The notes beneath the pieces are model-generated. The model worked only from the letters and a program-made list of their open reading frames with translations. It was not told where the DNA came from and searched no databases. Positions 9,803 to 19,631 of a DNA stretch of 64,000 nt are shown here, in pieces (position 1 is the stretch's first letter; each line of letters opens with the position of its first letter). The DNA comes from Idiomarina zobellii (GTDB taxonomy: Bacteria; Pseudomonadota; Gammaproteobacteria; Enterobacterales; Alteromonadaceae), in assembly GCF_900100855.1 (NCBI RefSeq), contig NZ_FNCB01000009.1:1-64000 (forward strand), written 5' to 3'. Made by a program: the position numbers and the translations under genes.

Positions 9803-10588
9803 CTAGCTACACTGAGAGCCAATAACTGTGCACATCACGTCAATTGCACGCTGCCATTGATTTTCAAAATGGAAAATGAAGCCGCCCATTGTCAACCAAA
9901 GTACGACCAAACCACTCACCATAGTAATTGGGAAACCTATTGCGAAAATGTTCAGTTGTGGTGCTGCTCGTGTCATTACGCCGAAACCTAAATTAATGAG
10001 TAAAATAGCAATAACACCGGAGAGCATCGCGGCTAAAGCGGCTGAGAACATCACCGCACCATATTCAGCAATCGCCATAAAAGCATCAGCATCCAGCCCG
10101 GTCATGCCAACGGGCACAGCCTCAAAACTGGCCATTATCATGTGAATCATCAATAAATGACCATCAAAGGCTAGAAATACTAAACTGGCAAGCATTAGAA
10201 AAAATTGCGCAATAACCGGTACCTGCTGGCCATTCGTGGGGTCAACCATCGACGCAAACCCCAAACCAATCTGCATAGCTATAACCTGGCCGCCAAGTAC
10301 AAATATTTGTAGGAAAAGCAGCGATACCAGCCCCAAGGCTACACCAATAACCACTTGTTGCGCGGTCACTAAAAAACCACCCACTGATGTCATTTCAACA
10401 CCAGTTGACACCTCAGGCAATGCAGGAGAAATAGCTAAAATGATGGCTAACGATAGGAAGATCTTGATACGTGCGTTAACCAGGGTGCCGGAAAATAGCG
10501 CCATACTGCCTATCATGGCGGAGACCCGTGTTAACGGCCAGAGATGTTGCTCTAGCCACTCCAGGACAACAGAAGTGACCAAGTCCAT
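9803..10588 (-). CDS. fliR: Flagellar export gate protein FliR
   Basis: A 261-residue hydrophobic protein with about six membrane segments, part of the FliPQR pore through which rod, hook and filament subunits are exported. It contains the family's conserved LALGLVSLLFLQ/GQVIAMQIGLGFASMVDP region (around 75-115), where the MQ-G-GFA-DP pattern is typical of FliR/SpaR/YscT. Its ATG overlaps the fliQ stop codon (TAATG), indicating coupled translation. It lies 23 bases ahead of flhB. Confidence 0.94.
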   Translation of the reverse strand: MDLVTSVVLEWLEQHLWPLTRVSAMIGSMALFSGTLVNARIKIFLSLAIILAISPALPEVSTGVEMTSVGGFLVTAQQVVIGVALGLVSLLFLQIFVLGGQVIAMQIGLGFASMVDPTNGQQVPVIAQFFLMLASLVFLAFDGHLLMIHMIMASFEAVPVGMTGLDADAFMAIAEYGAVMFSAALAAMLSGVIAILLINLGFGVMTRAAPQLNIFAIGFPITMVSGLVVLWLTMGGFIFHFENQWQRAIDVMCTVIGSQCS

Positions 10589-10857
10589 TAGCCAACCACT
10601 TCAGGAATCCGATTAAACATTTCGATGGTAAAGTCCATCACCGTTTCGGTCAGGAAATGCCCCCCAAGACCGATAACAGCAAGCGTCACTAATAAACGAG
10701 GTAAGAAACTTAAGGTCTGTTCGTTAATTGAGGTGGCGGCCTGAAAAACAGCAACCACTAACCCGACCAACAACCCGGGCAAAATGATGAATGCCACCAT
10801 AATCACAATAGTTTTCAGCGCTTCCTGAAAAATATCCAAAAACATTTCTGGTGACAT
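10588..10857 (-). CDS. fliQ: Flagellar export gate protein FliQ
   Basis: An 89-residue protein with two membrane hairpin helices, four copies of which surround FliP and FliR in the export gate. Length, the start MSPEMFLDIFQEAL and the central PGLLVGLVVAVFQAATSINEQTL region (only parts quoted) match the family. It lies 8 bases behind fliP and overlaps fliR by one base. Confidence 0.95.
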   Translation of the reverse strand: MSPEMFLDIFQEALKTIVIMVAFIILPGLLVGLVVAVFQAATSINEQTLSFLPRLLVTLAVIGLGGHFLTETVMDFTIEMFNRIPEVVG

Positions 10858-10865
10858 ACGTCCTC

Positions 10866-11612
10866 CTAGACCCCGAAACTTCCGGCCAGCGTACTCATGG
10901 TCAGACTCCAGCCATCCACTAACACAAATAGCATCAGCTTAAAGGGCAGTGACACAATCATTGGCGATAACATCATCATACCCATGGCCATAAGAACACT
11001 GGCGACCACTAAGTCGATGATTAGGAATGGAATAAACAGCATAAAGCCAATTTGGAAGGCCGTTTTGAGCTCTGAGGTAATAAAAGACGGGATCAAAATA
11101 GACATCGGCACGTCTTCTGGTGCTTCAATGCCCTCTTCACCTGAAATATCAATAAAAGTTTCCAGGTCAGTTAATCGTGTTTGCGCCAGCATAAAGGCTT
11201 TCAACGGTGCTTTTGCTCGGTCAACGGCTTCCAGTGACTGAATTTCTTCATTCATGTAGGGCTGCAAAGCTTTGTCATTAATTTCATTCAGCACCGGCGA
11301 CATAATGAAAAAACTCAAAAACAATGCAATACCCAATAACACCTGATTCGACGGTGACTGCTGTAAACCTATAGCCTGGCGCAGTATCGCCAAAACAATA
11401 ATAATTCGAGTGAAAGACGTCATCATAATGACCATTGCCGGTATAAAGGTCAGCGCGGTCATTATCGCGAGAATTTGCAGTGTTACTGAGTACTCTTGAG
11501 TACCGTCAGGGTTTGTTTTGACCGTAACAGCGGAAAGATCCTGCCAGGCAAAAGCCTGCTCGGGTATCAGCAAAAACGTCGTAAATAGTATGAGATACAA
11601 CCAGCGATTCAT
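10866..11612 (-). CDS. fliP: Flagellar export gate protein FliP
   Basis: A 248-residue protein with a cleavable signal peptide (about 1-22, ending AFA) and four membrane helices; five copies form the core of the export gate. The family signatures [16 protein letters not shown] (about 65-82) and the C-terminal [20 protein letters not shown] region are present. Its start codon overlaps the fliO stop by one base (TAATG), and it precedes fliQ by 8 bases. Confidence 0.96.
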   Translation of the reverse strand: MNRWLYLILFTTFLLIPEQAFAWQDLSAVTVKTNPDGTQEYSVTLQILAIMTALTFIPAMVIMMTSFTRIIIVLAILRQAIGLQQSPSNQVLLGIALFLSFFIMSPVLNEINDKALQPYMNEEIQSLEAVDRAKAPLKAFMLAQTRLTDLETFIDISGEEGIEAPEDVPMSILIPSFITSELKTAFQIGFMLFIPFLIIDLVVASVLMAMGMMMLSPMIVSLPFKLMLFVLVDGWSLTMSTLAGSFGV

Positions 11613-11977
11613 TATTCTTTTTTTCCTTCCAGGTTGATATCAGACGGTAGTTCTTTTAAACAGTCAATGCGCTGCTGGGTAACACCTAACAACAGTTTTT
11701 CGCCCCCAACATCGACAATGACCAAGCGCTCTTTGGCGCCTAAGGACACGCTACTTAACACTTTCATACCCGAAGCGCCCTGAAATTTCAGGTTAAACCG
11801 TTTTAACAGTGACGCCAATACAACAATGACCACTAAAACGGCAAAAAGCGCCAATACCATGGCGCCTATATCATTACCGGACACTATTGCTTTTTGCTCG
11901 GTTTGGGCAAGTACCGTCACCGGCAGCGCCAGCAAACTAACGAAGCTTGCGAATACGCTCAATTTGACTAATAACAT
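11612..11977 (-). CDS. fliO: Flagellar protein FliO
   Basis: A 121-residue protein with an N-terminal signal-like segment, one transmembrane helix (about 35-58) and a short cytosolic domain containing the [21 protein letters not shown] block that defines FliO. It helps FliP to assemble. Its reading frame begins 41 bases inside the end of fliN, an unusually long overlap for this cluster; no later Met gives a complete membrane helix, so the overlap is probably real. Confidence 0.88.
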   Translation of the reverse strand: MLLVKLSVFASFVSLLALPVTVLAQTEQKAIVSGNDIGAMVLALFAVLVVIVVLASLLKRFNLKFQGASGMKVLSSVSLGAKERLVIVDVGGEKLLLGVTQQRIDCLKELPSDINLEGKKE

Positions 11978-12395
11978 CGGTTAATCGTATCCCGAATTTA
12001 TCATTAACAACAACCACTTCGCCGTGCGCAATCAAGGTACCGTTCACCAAAACATCCAAGGGTTCCCCAGCAACACGTTCTAATTCAACAACAGAGCCCT
12101 GATTCAGCTGAAGTAAGTTACGAATGCTTATTTGGCTACGCCCTACTTCCATTGAAATAGTGACCGGAATATCAAGAATTGCATCCAGTTTACGCTTCTC
12201 TTCTTCACCAACCGGCGCATCTTCGTTAAGCTCTTCCAGCTCTGCGGTTTGCACGTTGTCCATGCCTGAATGACTGGCATTACTTGGCTTTTCGCTTTCC
12301 GATGCATCGCCTTCTGAAGACTCTTCATCTTCTGCAGCTGCCTGTTCAGCCATTGCTGCTTCCCAGTCATCCATATCTTTATCGTCGTTACTCAT
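11937..12395 (-). CDS. fliN: Flagellar motor switch protein FliN
   Basis: A 152-residue C-ring protein. The conserved SpoA domain takes up the last 80 residues (from LDIPVTISMEVGRS to the end), with the hydrophobic patch that contacts FliH during export. The first 70 residues are acidic and of low complexity, which is longer than in E. coli but usual in marine gammaproteobacteria. It lies 30 bases behind fliM and overlaps fliO by 41 bases. Confidence 0.94.
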   Translation of the reverse strand: MSNDDKDMDDWEAAMAEQAAAEDEESSEGDASESEKPSNASHSGMDNVQTAELEELNEDAPVGEEEKRKLDAILDIPVTISMEVGRSQISIRNLLQLNQGSVVELERVAGEPLDVLVNGTLIAHGEVVVVNDKFGIRLTDVISQIERIRKLR

Positions 12396-12425
12396 TTTGC
12401 AACCTCACTTTCTAAGCAGCAATTA

Positions 12426-13496
12426 TTATAAATCAATGTCTTCTTCTAACTGTTGAAGCTCAGCATCTCCGCCTATTCGGCGACCACCACGCGTCAACAT
12501 GTGAATATCAGATTTGACGGTTTCCGGACGTTTAATTTTGTCGGAAATCTTCAACGCCACATTGTCTCTTGAGCGCCCCATTTTCGCATGGAACGTTGGT
12601 AAGTCTTCTATCAGAACGGTTAAATCATCCGGCACTTCCAGAGGAATAACGTCGCCTTCTTGCAAGTCCATAACTTCCCGTAGCGACATTTCGGTTTCCG
12701 CCAATTTGGCAATCATTTCAACCGGAACGTCCATAATTTCATCACGCAGCGCTTTACTCCAGCGCATATCGGTATCTTCTTTGTCTGACTGAACACCGGC
12801 GTCTAGCAGCTCTCGGATAGGCTCAAGCATGGAATAAGGTAAAGCTATGTGGAAGTCACCACCACCACCATCAAGCTCAATATGGAACGAACTGATAACG
12901 ATAACTTCCGTCGGACTCACAATATTAGCCATCGCCGGGTTTACCTCTGAGTCCAGATACTCAAAGCCGACATCCATGACCGGTGCCCAGGCTTCCTTAT
13001 AGTCTTCAAAGACTAATTTCAGCAGCATTTGAATTATACGGCGTTCCGTCGGCGTAAACTCACGACCTTCTATTTTTGCATGATAACGGCCGTCGCCACC
13101 GAAGAAATTGTCGACCAGAATAAAGACCAGGCGGGCTTCCATAGTTATCAGCGCAGTACCTTTAAGCGGACGAAAACGCACCATGTTCAAACTCGTTGGA
13201 ACAAACAGTGTATGCACATACTCGCCGAATTTAATCATTTGCACACCGTTAATGGAGACCTCGGCAGTGCGACGCATCATATTGAATAAGCTTACGCGCA
13301 TATGACGAGCGAACCGTTCATTAACGATTTCGAGAGTTGGCATACGCCCACGAACAATTCGGTCTTGCGACGAAAAGTCATAGTCGAGCGCATCCGCCGA
13401 GGCTTCTTGCCCCTCCGAATCCTCTTCTTCTACGTCGTCAACGCCGTGTAAGAGTGCGTCAATTTCGTCTTGTGATAGTAAGTCGCTCACAGCCAT
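12426..13496 (-). CDS. fliM: Flagellar motor switch protein FliM
   Basis: A 356-residue C-ring protein that binds phosphorylated CheY and passes the signal to FliG. The N-terminal CheY-binding peptide LLSQDEIDALLHG (5-17) is present, then the CheC-like middle domain with its GGxG turn (GGDGRY), and a C-terminal SpoA domain (about 260-330) that pairs with FliN. It begins 10 bases after fliL. Confidence 0.96.
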   Translation of the reverse strand: MAVSDLLSQDEIDALLHGVDDVEEEDSEGQEASADALDYDFSSQDRIVRGRMPTLEIVNERFARHMRVSLFNMMRRTAEVSINGVQMIKFGEYVHTLFVPTSLNMVRFRPLKGTALITMEARLVFILVDNFFGGDGRYHAKIEGREFTPTERRIIQMLLKLVFEDYKEAWAPVMDVGFEYLDSEVNPAMANIVSPTEVIVISSFHIELDGGGGDFHIALPYSMLEPIRELLDAGVQSDKEDTDMRWSKALRDEIMDVPVEMIAKLAETEMSLREVMDLQEGDVIPLEVPDDLTVLIEDLPTFHAKMGRSRDNVALKISDKIKRPETVKSDIHMLTRGGRRIGGDAELQQLEEDIDL

Positions 13497-13506
13497 AAAT
13501 GCTCAC

Positions 13507-14046
13507 TTATTGCATTACCAAACTGGTAAATAAAACTTGTTCGACGACAGGCTTCCCAGTCACTTCCTGAAGTGCATTTCGCACTTCCGTTAACGCTAAT
13601 TCGCGCAATTGTCCTTTGCCTTCCGCCGTTTTTAATCGGTCTGCCGTCGATGATGAGAACACTTCATGTAACGTTCCTTCAATCAACGGGATATGTTTTT
13701 TCGCCAGCTCTTCGTTTTCCTCACCGCGTACCATTAATTGCGCTTTTATCTGCACCGTCCGCTCTCTTGAGTCTCCCGGCACGATAAACACAAATGGACG
13801 TGGCATACCCACATACAGCGCATTACCAATTTCCGGGGCTGACGCATTCTCGAAGTCATTACTCGCCTGCTCCGGAGTCTCCCGCGGCGTCGCTTCATTG
13901 GACGATGTGCCGCCGAAAAGCCATAGAACCAGTATGACAGTAGCAACCAGTACTAAACCAATAACGCCGAACAGTATCAGCTTTTTCTTCTTACCGCCGG
14001 TGTCTTCCTGCTCTTCGTTTTGCTCTGTATCTTTCTCTTCAGCCAT
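13507..14046 (-). CDS. fliL: Flagellar basal body protein FliL
   Basis: A 179-residue single-pass membrane protein. A charged cytosolic N-terminus ends in KKKK, one membrane helix follows (about 24-45), and the periplasmic domain (about 80-179) has the FliL fold and ends in the typical hydrophobic FTSLVMQ. FliL stabilises stator units around the motor. It begins 76 bases after fliK and is followed by fliM. The gap ahead of it contains a small hairpin (AGCCT-ATTC-AGGCT, about 14095-14108) but no promoter I can support. Confidence 0.93.
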   Translation of the reverse strand: MAEEKDTEQNEEQEDTGGKKKKLILFGVIGLVLVATVILVLWLFGGTSSNEATPRETPEQASNDFENASAPEIGNALYVGMPRPFVFIVPGDSRERTVQIKAQLMVRGEENEELAKKHIPLIEGTLHEVFSSSTADRLKTAEGKGQLRELALTEVRNALQEVTGKPVVEQVLFTSLVMQ

Positions 14047-14121
14047 TTCGCTTTCCTTGGGTCAACGCTATATCGGTTTTTATGTTGCTACTATAGCCTG
14101 AATAGGCTCCCAACGTCACCG

Positions 14122-15945
14122 TTATACGTAAAAATCCACGCGACCATCGGTCACAACCTGACCATCCTGCAAGGCAATTTCAGACTCCTGCGTCCAGTGC
14201 TCTCCTTCCGAACCGGAGGTATTTTCACCGTCGCCTGTACCACTACCATCCCTAGCCTGCTCACCGACCTGAGTATCCGCTAAGTTCAGCCCTTGCTGCT
14301 CCATCATTTCCCGCAGACGAGGCATAGCCGATTCTATCGCCTCTCGGGCTTGAGCATTCTGTACCTGAAACTGAACCGTTGTCTGTTCACCGCTTACATT
14401 GACTCGTATTTGCACGTTGCCAAGCTCAGGTGGATCAAGCCGGATGTCGGCTCGCTGAATATTTTTGCTCATCATAATATTGATGCGCTCTTGCAGTTTT
14501 TGCGACGCTTCAGTCTGCTGCAAATCTAACGGCCTTTGTAGTGCCTGCAAAGTATTCGCCGAGCTGCTCTCTGATGCTGCTACAGTGCCTTGAGTCGTCG
14601 ACACCATTTGACCTTGTATTGCTTTGGCGGCTCCAGCATCAGACAATGCATCGACTGTATTTCTGAACGCTTGATTCACCTGGGCATTTTCAGCCGTTTT
14701 AGTCGCCAACTCACCATCAGATTTTAACGCTTTGTCGCCTTTTATCTGACCATCAGTAGCCAACTCAGCCTTAGTATTTTTATCGGTTTTCGCTAACTGC
14801 TCGGCTCTGGACTCACTTTGACCTTTGTTTGCGTCCGTTGCACTTATCGCAAATTCCGCTTTACCAGACTTCGCATCAGTCGAAGCTCCTACCGCCGATG
14901 CCTTATCACTACTTTGTTTCAGTGTTTGCCTTAAATCGGCAATCAGTTGTTCTGCTTTAGTCGCCTGTTCTTTCGTCAGTGACTCTTTATTACCAGACGC
15001 CCCCGCCATTAACTGACGAAGCTCAGCCATTAATTGCTCTAAGTTGCCGCGTTCTTTGCCCGTAAGCGCCTTAGCATCCGTATTGCCGTTCTCTTTCAGC
15101 GCCGCTAACTGGGCTTCCAGTTGCTTCATTAACTGTGAAGGATCAGAACTTTTTTGTGACTCCTGCTTTGATTCAGGTGCGACGTCTCGTAGCGCAGCCA
15201 ACAATGCATGTGATACCTGCCTGGCATCCGACTGTTTATTGGTGTCTTTCCCTGCAGCAATATTCTCTGACAATGCTTTATCTTTACCAACCAACAATTT
15301 ATCCGCATCAGACTTAGGCATCATGGGTTCAAGCAATTGCACAAGGAACTTTTGATTGGCTGCATCAGTACCGCCCTTGGCAATCGCATTTAATTGCTCC
15401 ATCAGCTGTTGTTTCTGCTCGTCGGTCATTTTTGCCAGCATACTTTCGGCAAGACTTTGCCGCTGTTCAGCCGAAAGCTCTTTTCGCTCACCTTGCTTAT
15501 GACTGAGTTTATCCACAAACACAGCCAGTAACTTTTCAAGGTCTGCGTCACTCAGTTCGATATCACCAGTTTTCTCCAGCTGCGTTTCCTCAATACTGAC
15601 CACCGCAGCAACCTCATCGGCCGATAACTCTGCCTCTCCCTCTTCGCTGGACACTTCGGCCATCTGCTGCTGCATTTCCTGCAATAGCTCAAACAGGTTA
15701 CTTTCCACCGGCCCGCCAACATTCCGACGCCCTTCATCACCAATCTCTTTCTTGATAATGGCTTGTTCCGGTGTCAGCTTCACTTGCTGGAACTCTTTGC
15801 CTTTTTCGGTTTGTTGCATCATCAAACGGGAGAATTCGCCTTCAGAACTTTTGTCCGTGCCAAGCGACCACTCTTTCCCTGAGGCTTTGCCGCCAGTGCG
15901 GACAAAGTTTTCCGTTGATTCTGTTAAATTCAGCAGCTGTTGCAT
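14122..15945 (-). CDS. fliK: Flagellar hook-length control protein FliK
   Basis: About 607 residues. FliK measures hook length and then makes FlhB switch export specificity. The first 450 residues are a long low-complexity region rich in Gln, Lys, Ala, Ser and Glu, as expected for the ruler. The conserved C-terminal Flg_hook domain (about 480-575) contains RLDPPELGNVQIRV and the VQFQVQNAQARE block. The frame is open to 15999, but ATG 15945 is preferred: it has AGGA nine bases ahead and gives the common MQQLL-type start. Confidence 0.9.
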   Translation of the reverse strand: MQQLLNLTESTENFVRTGGKASGKEWSLGTDKSSEGEFSRLMMQQTEKGKEFQQVKLTPEQAIIKKEIGDEGRRNVGGPVESNLFELLQEMQQQMAEVSSEEGEAELSADEVAAVVSIEETQLEKTGDIELSDADLEKLLAVFVDKLSHKQGERKELSAEQRQSLAESMLAKMTDEQKQQLMEQLNAIAKGGTDAANQKFLVQLLEPMMPKSDADKLLVGKDKALSENIAAGKDTNKQSDARQVSHALLAALRDVAPESKQESQKSSDPSQLMKQLEAQLAALKENGNTDAKALTGKERGNLEQLMAELRQLMAGASGNKESLTKEQATKAEQLIADLRQTLKQSSDKASAVGASTDAKSGKAEFAISATDANKGQSESRAEQLAKTDKNTKAELATDGQIKGDKALKSDGELATKTAENAQVNQAFRNTVDALSDAGAAKAIQGQMVSTTQGTVAASESSSANTLQALQRPLDLQQTEASQKLQERINIMMSKNIQRADIRLDPPELGNVQIRVNVSGEQTTVQFQVQNAQAREAIESAMPRLREMMEQQGLNLADTQVGEQARDGSGTGDGENTSGSEGEHWTQESEIALQDGQVVTDGRVDFYV

Positions 15946-16008
15946 AGTTTCATGTCCTGAATAACTGACTTGCTCCAAGTGAAGCAAGAAGCGTTCCAAC
16001 TATTTGCG

Positions 16009-16455
16009 TCAGGCTTTTTTATCCCGAATAAAGCGTTGACTGGAAAAGTCGTCCAAATTCTTTTGCTCTTTGCGTGCTTGCACCTTTTGCGCACGTTTTT
16101 CTTTTTCTTTAATCAGGTGCTCGATAGATTCTCGTTTTCGACGCTGCGCCAACCACCGCTCTTTACGCTGAGCCAACACCTGCTGCAACTTAACAACTTC
16201 GTGGTGCAATTGTTCAACACCCTCATCGAGTTTGCCGACAAACGCATGGTATTGGCTCACCTGCATCGACTGAATGCCGCCCTGACCCCGCTGTTGTAGC
16301 TGATTCAAGTAGTCGAGTCGGTATTTTGACATGCCGTCCAGTCGCATCTGGTTATCCTGAACCTGCTGTTGCACCTCAGCAAAGTCTTTTGCGGTCTTAT
16401 CTTCACGCTGTTGTTCCAAGTCCAGCAGCATTTTTAGTTGGCTTAATTCGGCCAT
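16009..16455 (-). CDS. fliJ: Flagellar export chaperone FliJ
   Basis: A 148-residue protein that is almost entirely antiparallel coiled coil, rich in Gln, Glu, Lys and Arg. FliJ sits in the centre of the FliI ATPase ring and links it to FlhA. Assignment rests on its coiled-coil character, its length, the FliJ-like middle (QQRGQGGIQSMQVSQYHAFV) and its place between fliI (4 bases away) and fliK. Confidence 0.92.
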   Translation of the reverse strand: MAELSQLKMLLDLEQQREDKTAKDFAEVQQQVQDNQMRLDGMSKYRLDYLNQLQQRGQGGIQSMQVSQYHAFVGKLDEGVEQLHHEVVKLQQVLAQRKERWLAQRRKRESIEHLIKEKEKRAQKVQARKEQKNLDDFSSQRFIRDKKA

Positions 16456-16459
16456 TTAT

Positions 16460-17809
16460 CTAGCTACCGGCTGACTGTTGCTGATTCGGATGAATTAATT
16501 GATTCAGTTCCAACAAGCTCTCATCGTAGCTAACCACCTGTTTCATTGGCTGTTGAAGAAACTGAGCAACTTTTGGCTGCATCGCAATGGCTTGATCAAT
16601 AGCCGGATCACTCCCGCGGGTGTAGGCGCCAATAGAGATAAGATCTCGGTTACGACGGTAATTCGAATACCATTGCCGCACCTGAATGGCTTGTTTCATA
16701 TGTTCTTCAGAAACGACTTGCGGCATAACACGACTAATTGATGCTTCGACATCTATGGCTGGATAGTGCCCAGAGTCCGCCAGCTCACGATTTAAAACGA
16801 TGTGTCCGTCAAGAATTGCTCGCGCTGAGTCGGCAATCGGATCCTGTAAGTCATCGCCTTCGGTTAGAACGGTATAAAACGCGGTGACAGAGCCCTGTCC
16901 TTCGCCGCCATTGCCCGCCCGCTCAACAAGTGCCGGTAATTTAGCAAATACAGACGGTGGATAGCCCTTGGTTGCCGGGGGCTCACCCACCGCCAGGGCA
17001 ATTTCACGTTGTGCCATGGCGTAACGAGTGAGTGAGTCCATTAGCAGCAAAACGTTTAAACCTTGGTCACGGAAATACTCCGCGACTTGTGCTGCCGTTT
17101 CACAACCGCGCAAACGAATAAGGGGAGACTGGTCAGCCGGTGCCGCAATAACCACGGCTTTTTCCAAACCTTCCTCACCCAGTATCTCTTCAATAAACTC
17201 TTTGACCTCACGCCCCCGCTCACCGATCAGGCCAACAACAATGACGTCAGCGTTAGTACCTCGGGTCATCATGCCAAGTAACACACTTTTACCAACACCA
17301 CTACCGGCGAACAGACCCATACGCTGCCCCTGCCCGACGGTTAAGCAAGCATTAATTGCGGTCACACCAACATCCAGTGGTTGTTTTACCTGGCGGCGAT
17401 TCAATGGGTTCATGGGTTTACTACGGTAGGTTTTACCGTCAGAAAAAATAGGGCCTTTGCCGTCGAGAGGTTCACCGCGGGCGTCAATAACCCGTCCGAG
17501 TAATTCCATGCCTAAGGGGAGTTGATTCTTGCGGCTTAAGGGACGAACACGGGCGCCTGGCACGACACCTAAGGCGTCTTCCGTAGGCATTAAATAACTA
17601 ATGTTACCTTCAAAGCCCACCACTTCGGCCTCAATGTCGCCACCGGCGGCTTCCACCGCAACGCTGGAGCCCACAGACGCACGGCAACCAACAGCTTCAA
17701 ACATTAGCCCCACAACGCGAGTTAAATAGCCCGATACAGCCACCGACGGCTTTTCAATGCGCTGACGCTTTTTTCGAAGTTCTTGAATCAGTGTCTCTGA
17801 TGCGCCCAT
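16460..17809 (-). CDS. fliI: Flagellum-specific ATPase FliI
   Basis: A 449-residue F1-beta-like ATPase that energises unloading of export substrates. Walker A is [15 protein letters not shown] (about 166-180) and Walker B is [12 protein letters not shown] (about 255-266); the type III ATPase signature [14 protein letters not shown] is near residue 360. It lies 3 bases behind fliH, its negative regulator, and 4 bases ahead of fliJ. Confidence 0.97.
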   Translation of the reverse strand: MGASETLIQELRKKRQRIEKPSVAVSGYLTRVVGLMFEAVGCRASVGSSVAVEAAGGDIEAEVVGFEGNISYLMPTEDALGVVPGARVRPLSRKNQLPLGMELLGRVIDARGEPLDGKGPIFSDGKTYRSKPMNPLNRRQVKQPLDVGVTAINACLTVGQGQRMGLFAGSGVGKSVLLGMMTRGTNADVIVVGLIGERGREVKEFIEEILGEEGLEKAVVIAAPADQSPLIRLRGCETAAQVAEYFRDQGLNVLLLMDSLTRYAMAQREIALAVGEPPATKGYPPSVFAKLPALVERAGNGGEGQGSVTAFYTVLTEGDDLQDPIADSARAILDGHIVLNRELADSGHYPAIDVEASISRVMPQVVSEEHMKQAIQVRQWYSNYRRNRDLISIGAYTRGSDPAIDQAIAMQPKVAQFLQQPMKQVVSYDESLLELNQLIHPNQQQSAGS

Positions 17810-17812
17810 CGG

Positions 17813-18571
17813 TTACCCCTTAACGCGGCTGAAAACATCTTCCATACGCGTCTCTAAACTGTAATCTATGGTCGAGCTCTCAGTCGTCACACGACAACCA
17901 CCGCGTTCAAGTAACTCGTCTTTGTTCAGCAACCAGCCTTTTTCTTTCAGCTCAGACTCACTGTAAACCGACTCAATCAGTTCGATATCATCGGGGTTTA
18001 AGTGTATAACCACCCGCTGATCGGTGACCGGCAATACCGATACCGCTTCGCGCACCGCATTCACAATCATGTCTTTTGAGTGTTCGGCTGCATCCAGACA
18101 AATGACACGGGTCAGTTCGCTGACCATATCAATGAGCTCTTCCTGCACCGCTTCGGTAATACGTTCATTCGGTGTCGATAAGCTTTGCAATAAGGCTTCG
18201 AGTTTACTGCGTTGCTCTTCAATAACCTCGTGACCGGCGGCGATACCTTCCTCTTTACCGGCTGCAACACCTTCTTCTTTGCCGGCTTCATAGCCTTCGT
18301 CGTAGCCCTTTTTGAGACCGTCTGTGCGACCGTTTTCAAAACCTTCCTGATACCCCTCGTCGCGAGCCGCCTGACGAATTTCTTCCAGCTGTTCAGCAGT
18401 TAACGGCTGCAACTCTTCTTCGTCATTATCGTCCGCTTCCGGCGGCTCATACTGCCACCGTCTTGGTTTGTTTAACGCATTTACCTGGGACCCTTCGCGC
18501 AGTTCCTGCGAGGTCATGTCCGGCAAGTCCCAGTGACTGAAATGCGTATTGTCATCGCGGTTGTCGCTCAT
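17813..18571 (-). CDS. fliH: Flagellar assembly protein FliH
   Basis: A 252-residue stalk-like regulator of FliI. The middle (about 75-115) is a run of glycine-repeat helices: GYQEG, GFENG, GLKKG, GYDEG, GYEAG, GVAAG, GIAAG, spaced four residues apart, a hallmark of FliH in which GxxxG helices pack tightly. The C-terminal part (about 130-250) is the FliH/V-ATPase-E-like domain. The N-terminus is acidic. It is 13 bases behind fliG and 3 bases ahead of fliI. Confidence 0.94.
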   Translation of the reverse strand: MSDNRDDNTHFSHWDLPDMTSQELREGSQVNALNKPRRWQYEPPEADDNDEEELQPLTAEQLEEIRQAARDEGYQEGFENGRTDGLKKGYDEGYEAGKEEGVAAGKEEGIAAGHEVIEEQRSKLEALLQSLSTPNERITEAVQEELIDMVSELTRVICLDAAEHSKDMIVNAVREAVSVLPVTDQRVVIHLNPDDIELIESVYSESELKEKGWLLNKDELLERGGCRVTTESSTIDYSLETRMEDVFSRVKG

Positions 18572-18584
18572 ACAGCTTTAATCC

Positions 18585-19631
18585 TTATAGGAACTCTTCA
18601 CCGCCACCGCCGCCAAGCATAATTTCGCCTGCGTCAGCTAATCGACGTGCCGCCGCCAGAATGTCTTTCTGCGCTGCTTCTACGTCACTAATACGTATGG
18701 GTCCCATGGCTTCAAGGTCGTCACGCAGCATATCGCCAGCACGTTTCGACATATTCTTGAAAATTTTCTCCTGAACCGCTTCGTCGGCACCTTTCATTGC
18801 TTTTTGCAATGTTTCGCCCTCGACCTCACGCAACAGAGTCTGAATACCACGGTCGTCGACATCGACCAAATTCTCGAAAACGAACATCAAGTCCTGAATG
18901 TTCTGGCTCATTTCTTCGTCCTGCTCGCGGATAGAGTCCATCAACTGACCTTCGATGTTGGTATCCAGGTAGTTCATGATATTCGCTGCCGCTTTCAGGC
19001 CGCCCATCTTCGCTGCCTGAGCGCCTGCCTGACCCGCGAATTGTTTCTCCATAATCTCGTTCAACTCTTGCAGTGCTGCTGGTTGAACCTCTTCTAAGTT
19101 GGCAATTCGCATCATTAGGTCTAAGCGAACCTTCTCCGGGAACTGCGCCATAATTTCGGCGCTTTGCTCAGGGTCAAGATACGACAGAACAATAGTCTGA
19201 ATTTGCGGGTGTTCGTTGCGAATAATGGTCGCCACTTGTTTTGAGTCCATCCACTTCAATGAGTCGAGGCCTTTCGAGCCGCCGCCCATGACAATTTGCT
19301 CAATCAAGTTGCCGGCTTTGTCTTCACCCAGCGCCGAGGTCAGTGCCTTACGCACAAACTCTTCACTCTTGAAGCCAATATTGGTGAACTTCTGAATTTC
19401 TTCCAGGAACAAGTGATGAACAGCGTTGACTTTGTCCTGGTTGAAATCTTCCAGACTTGCCATGGCCATACCCACCTTCTGTACCTGCTTAGGCTCGAGG
19501 TGCTTCAGAATTTGTGCTGCGTCTTCTTCAGAAAGACTCAGCAGCAATATAGCCGCTTTTTCAACGCCCTCAAGGGAGTTCACATCGAACTCAACCTTGC
19601 CGCGTTTAGTTTTCATATCTTGATCAGGCAT
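18585..19631 (-). CDS. fliG: Flagellar motor switch protein FliG
   Basis: A 348-residue C-ring protein that generates torque against the stator. The three armadillo-like domains are recognisable; the middle domain has the EHPQ motif (RNEHPQIQTIVLSYL, about 135), which binds FliM, and the C-terminal domain has the charged torque helix (DVDDRGIQTLLREVEG region, with Asp and Arg residues in place). It ends in a glycine-rich GGGGGEEFL. Its start overlaps the end of fliF by 8 bases. Confidence 0.97.
   Translation of the reverse strand: MPDQDMKTKRGKVEFDVNSLEGVEKAAILLLSLSEEDAAQILKHLEPKQVQKVGMAMASLEDFNQDKVNAVHHLFLEEIQKFTNIGFKSEEFVRKALTSALGEDKAGNLIEQIVMGGGSKGLDSLKWMDSKQVATIIRNEHPQIQTIVLSYLDPEQSAEIMAQFPEKVRLDLMMRIANLEEVQPAALQELNEIMEKQFAGQAGAQAAKMGGLKAAANIMNYLDTNIEGQLMDSIREQDEEMSQNIQDLMFVFENLVDVDDRGIQTLLREVEGETLQKAMKGADEAVQEKIFKNMSKRAGDMLRDDLEAMGPIRISDVEAAQKDILAAARRLADAGEIMLGGGGGEEFL

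Noticed and set aside
14047..14121. Sigma-54 or sigma-28 promoter ahead of fliL
   Set aside because: No GG-N10-GC pair and no TAAA-N15-GCCGATAA match; only a small hairpin is seen.
18212..18339. Repeated GAAGG/CTTC-like units suggesting a DNA repeat array
   Set aside because: They are the codons of the GxxxG helix repeat in FliH, a known protein feature, not a separate element.
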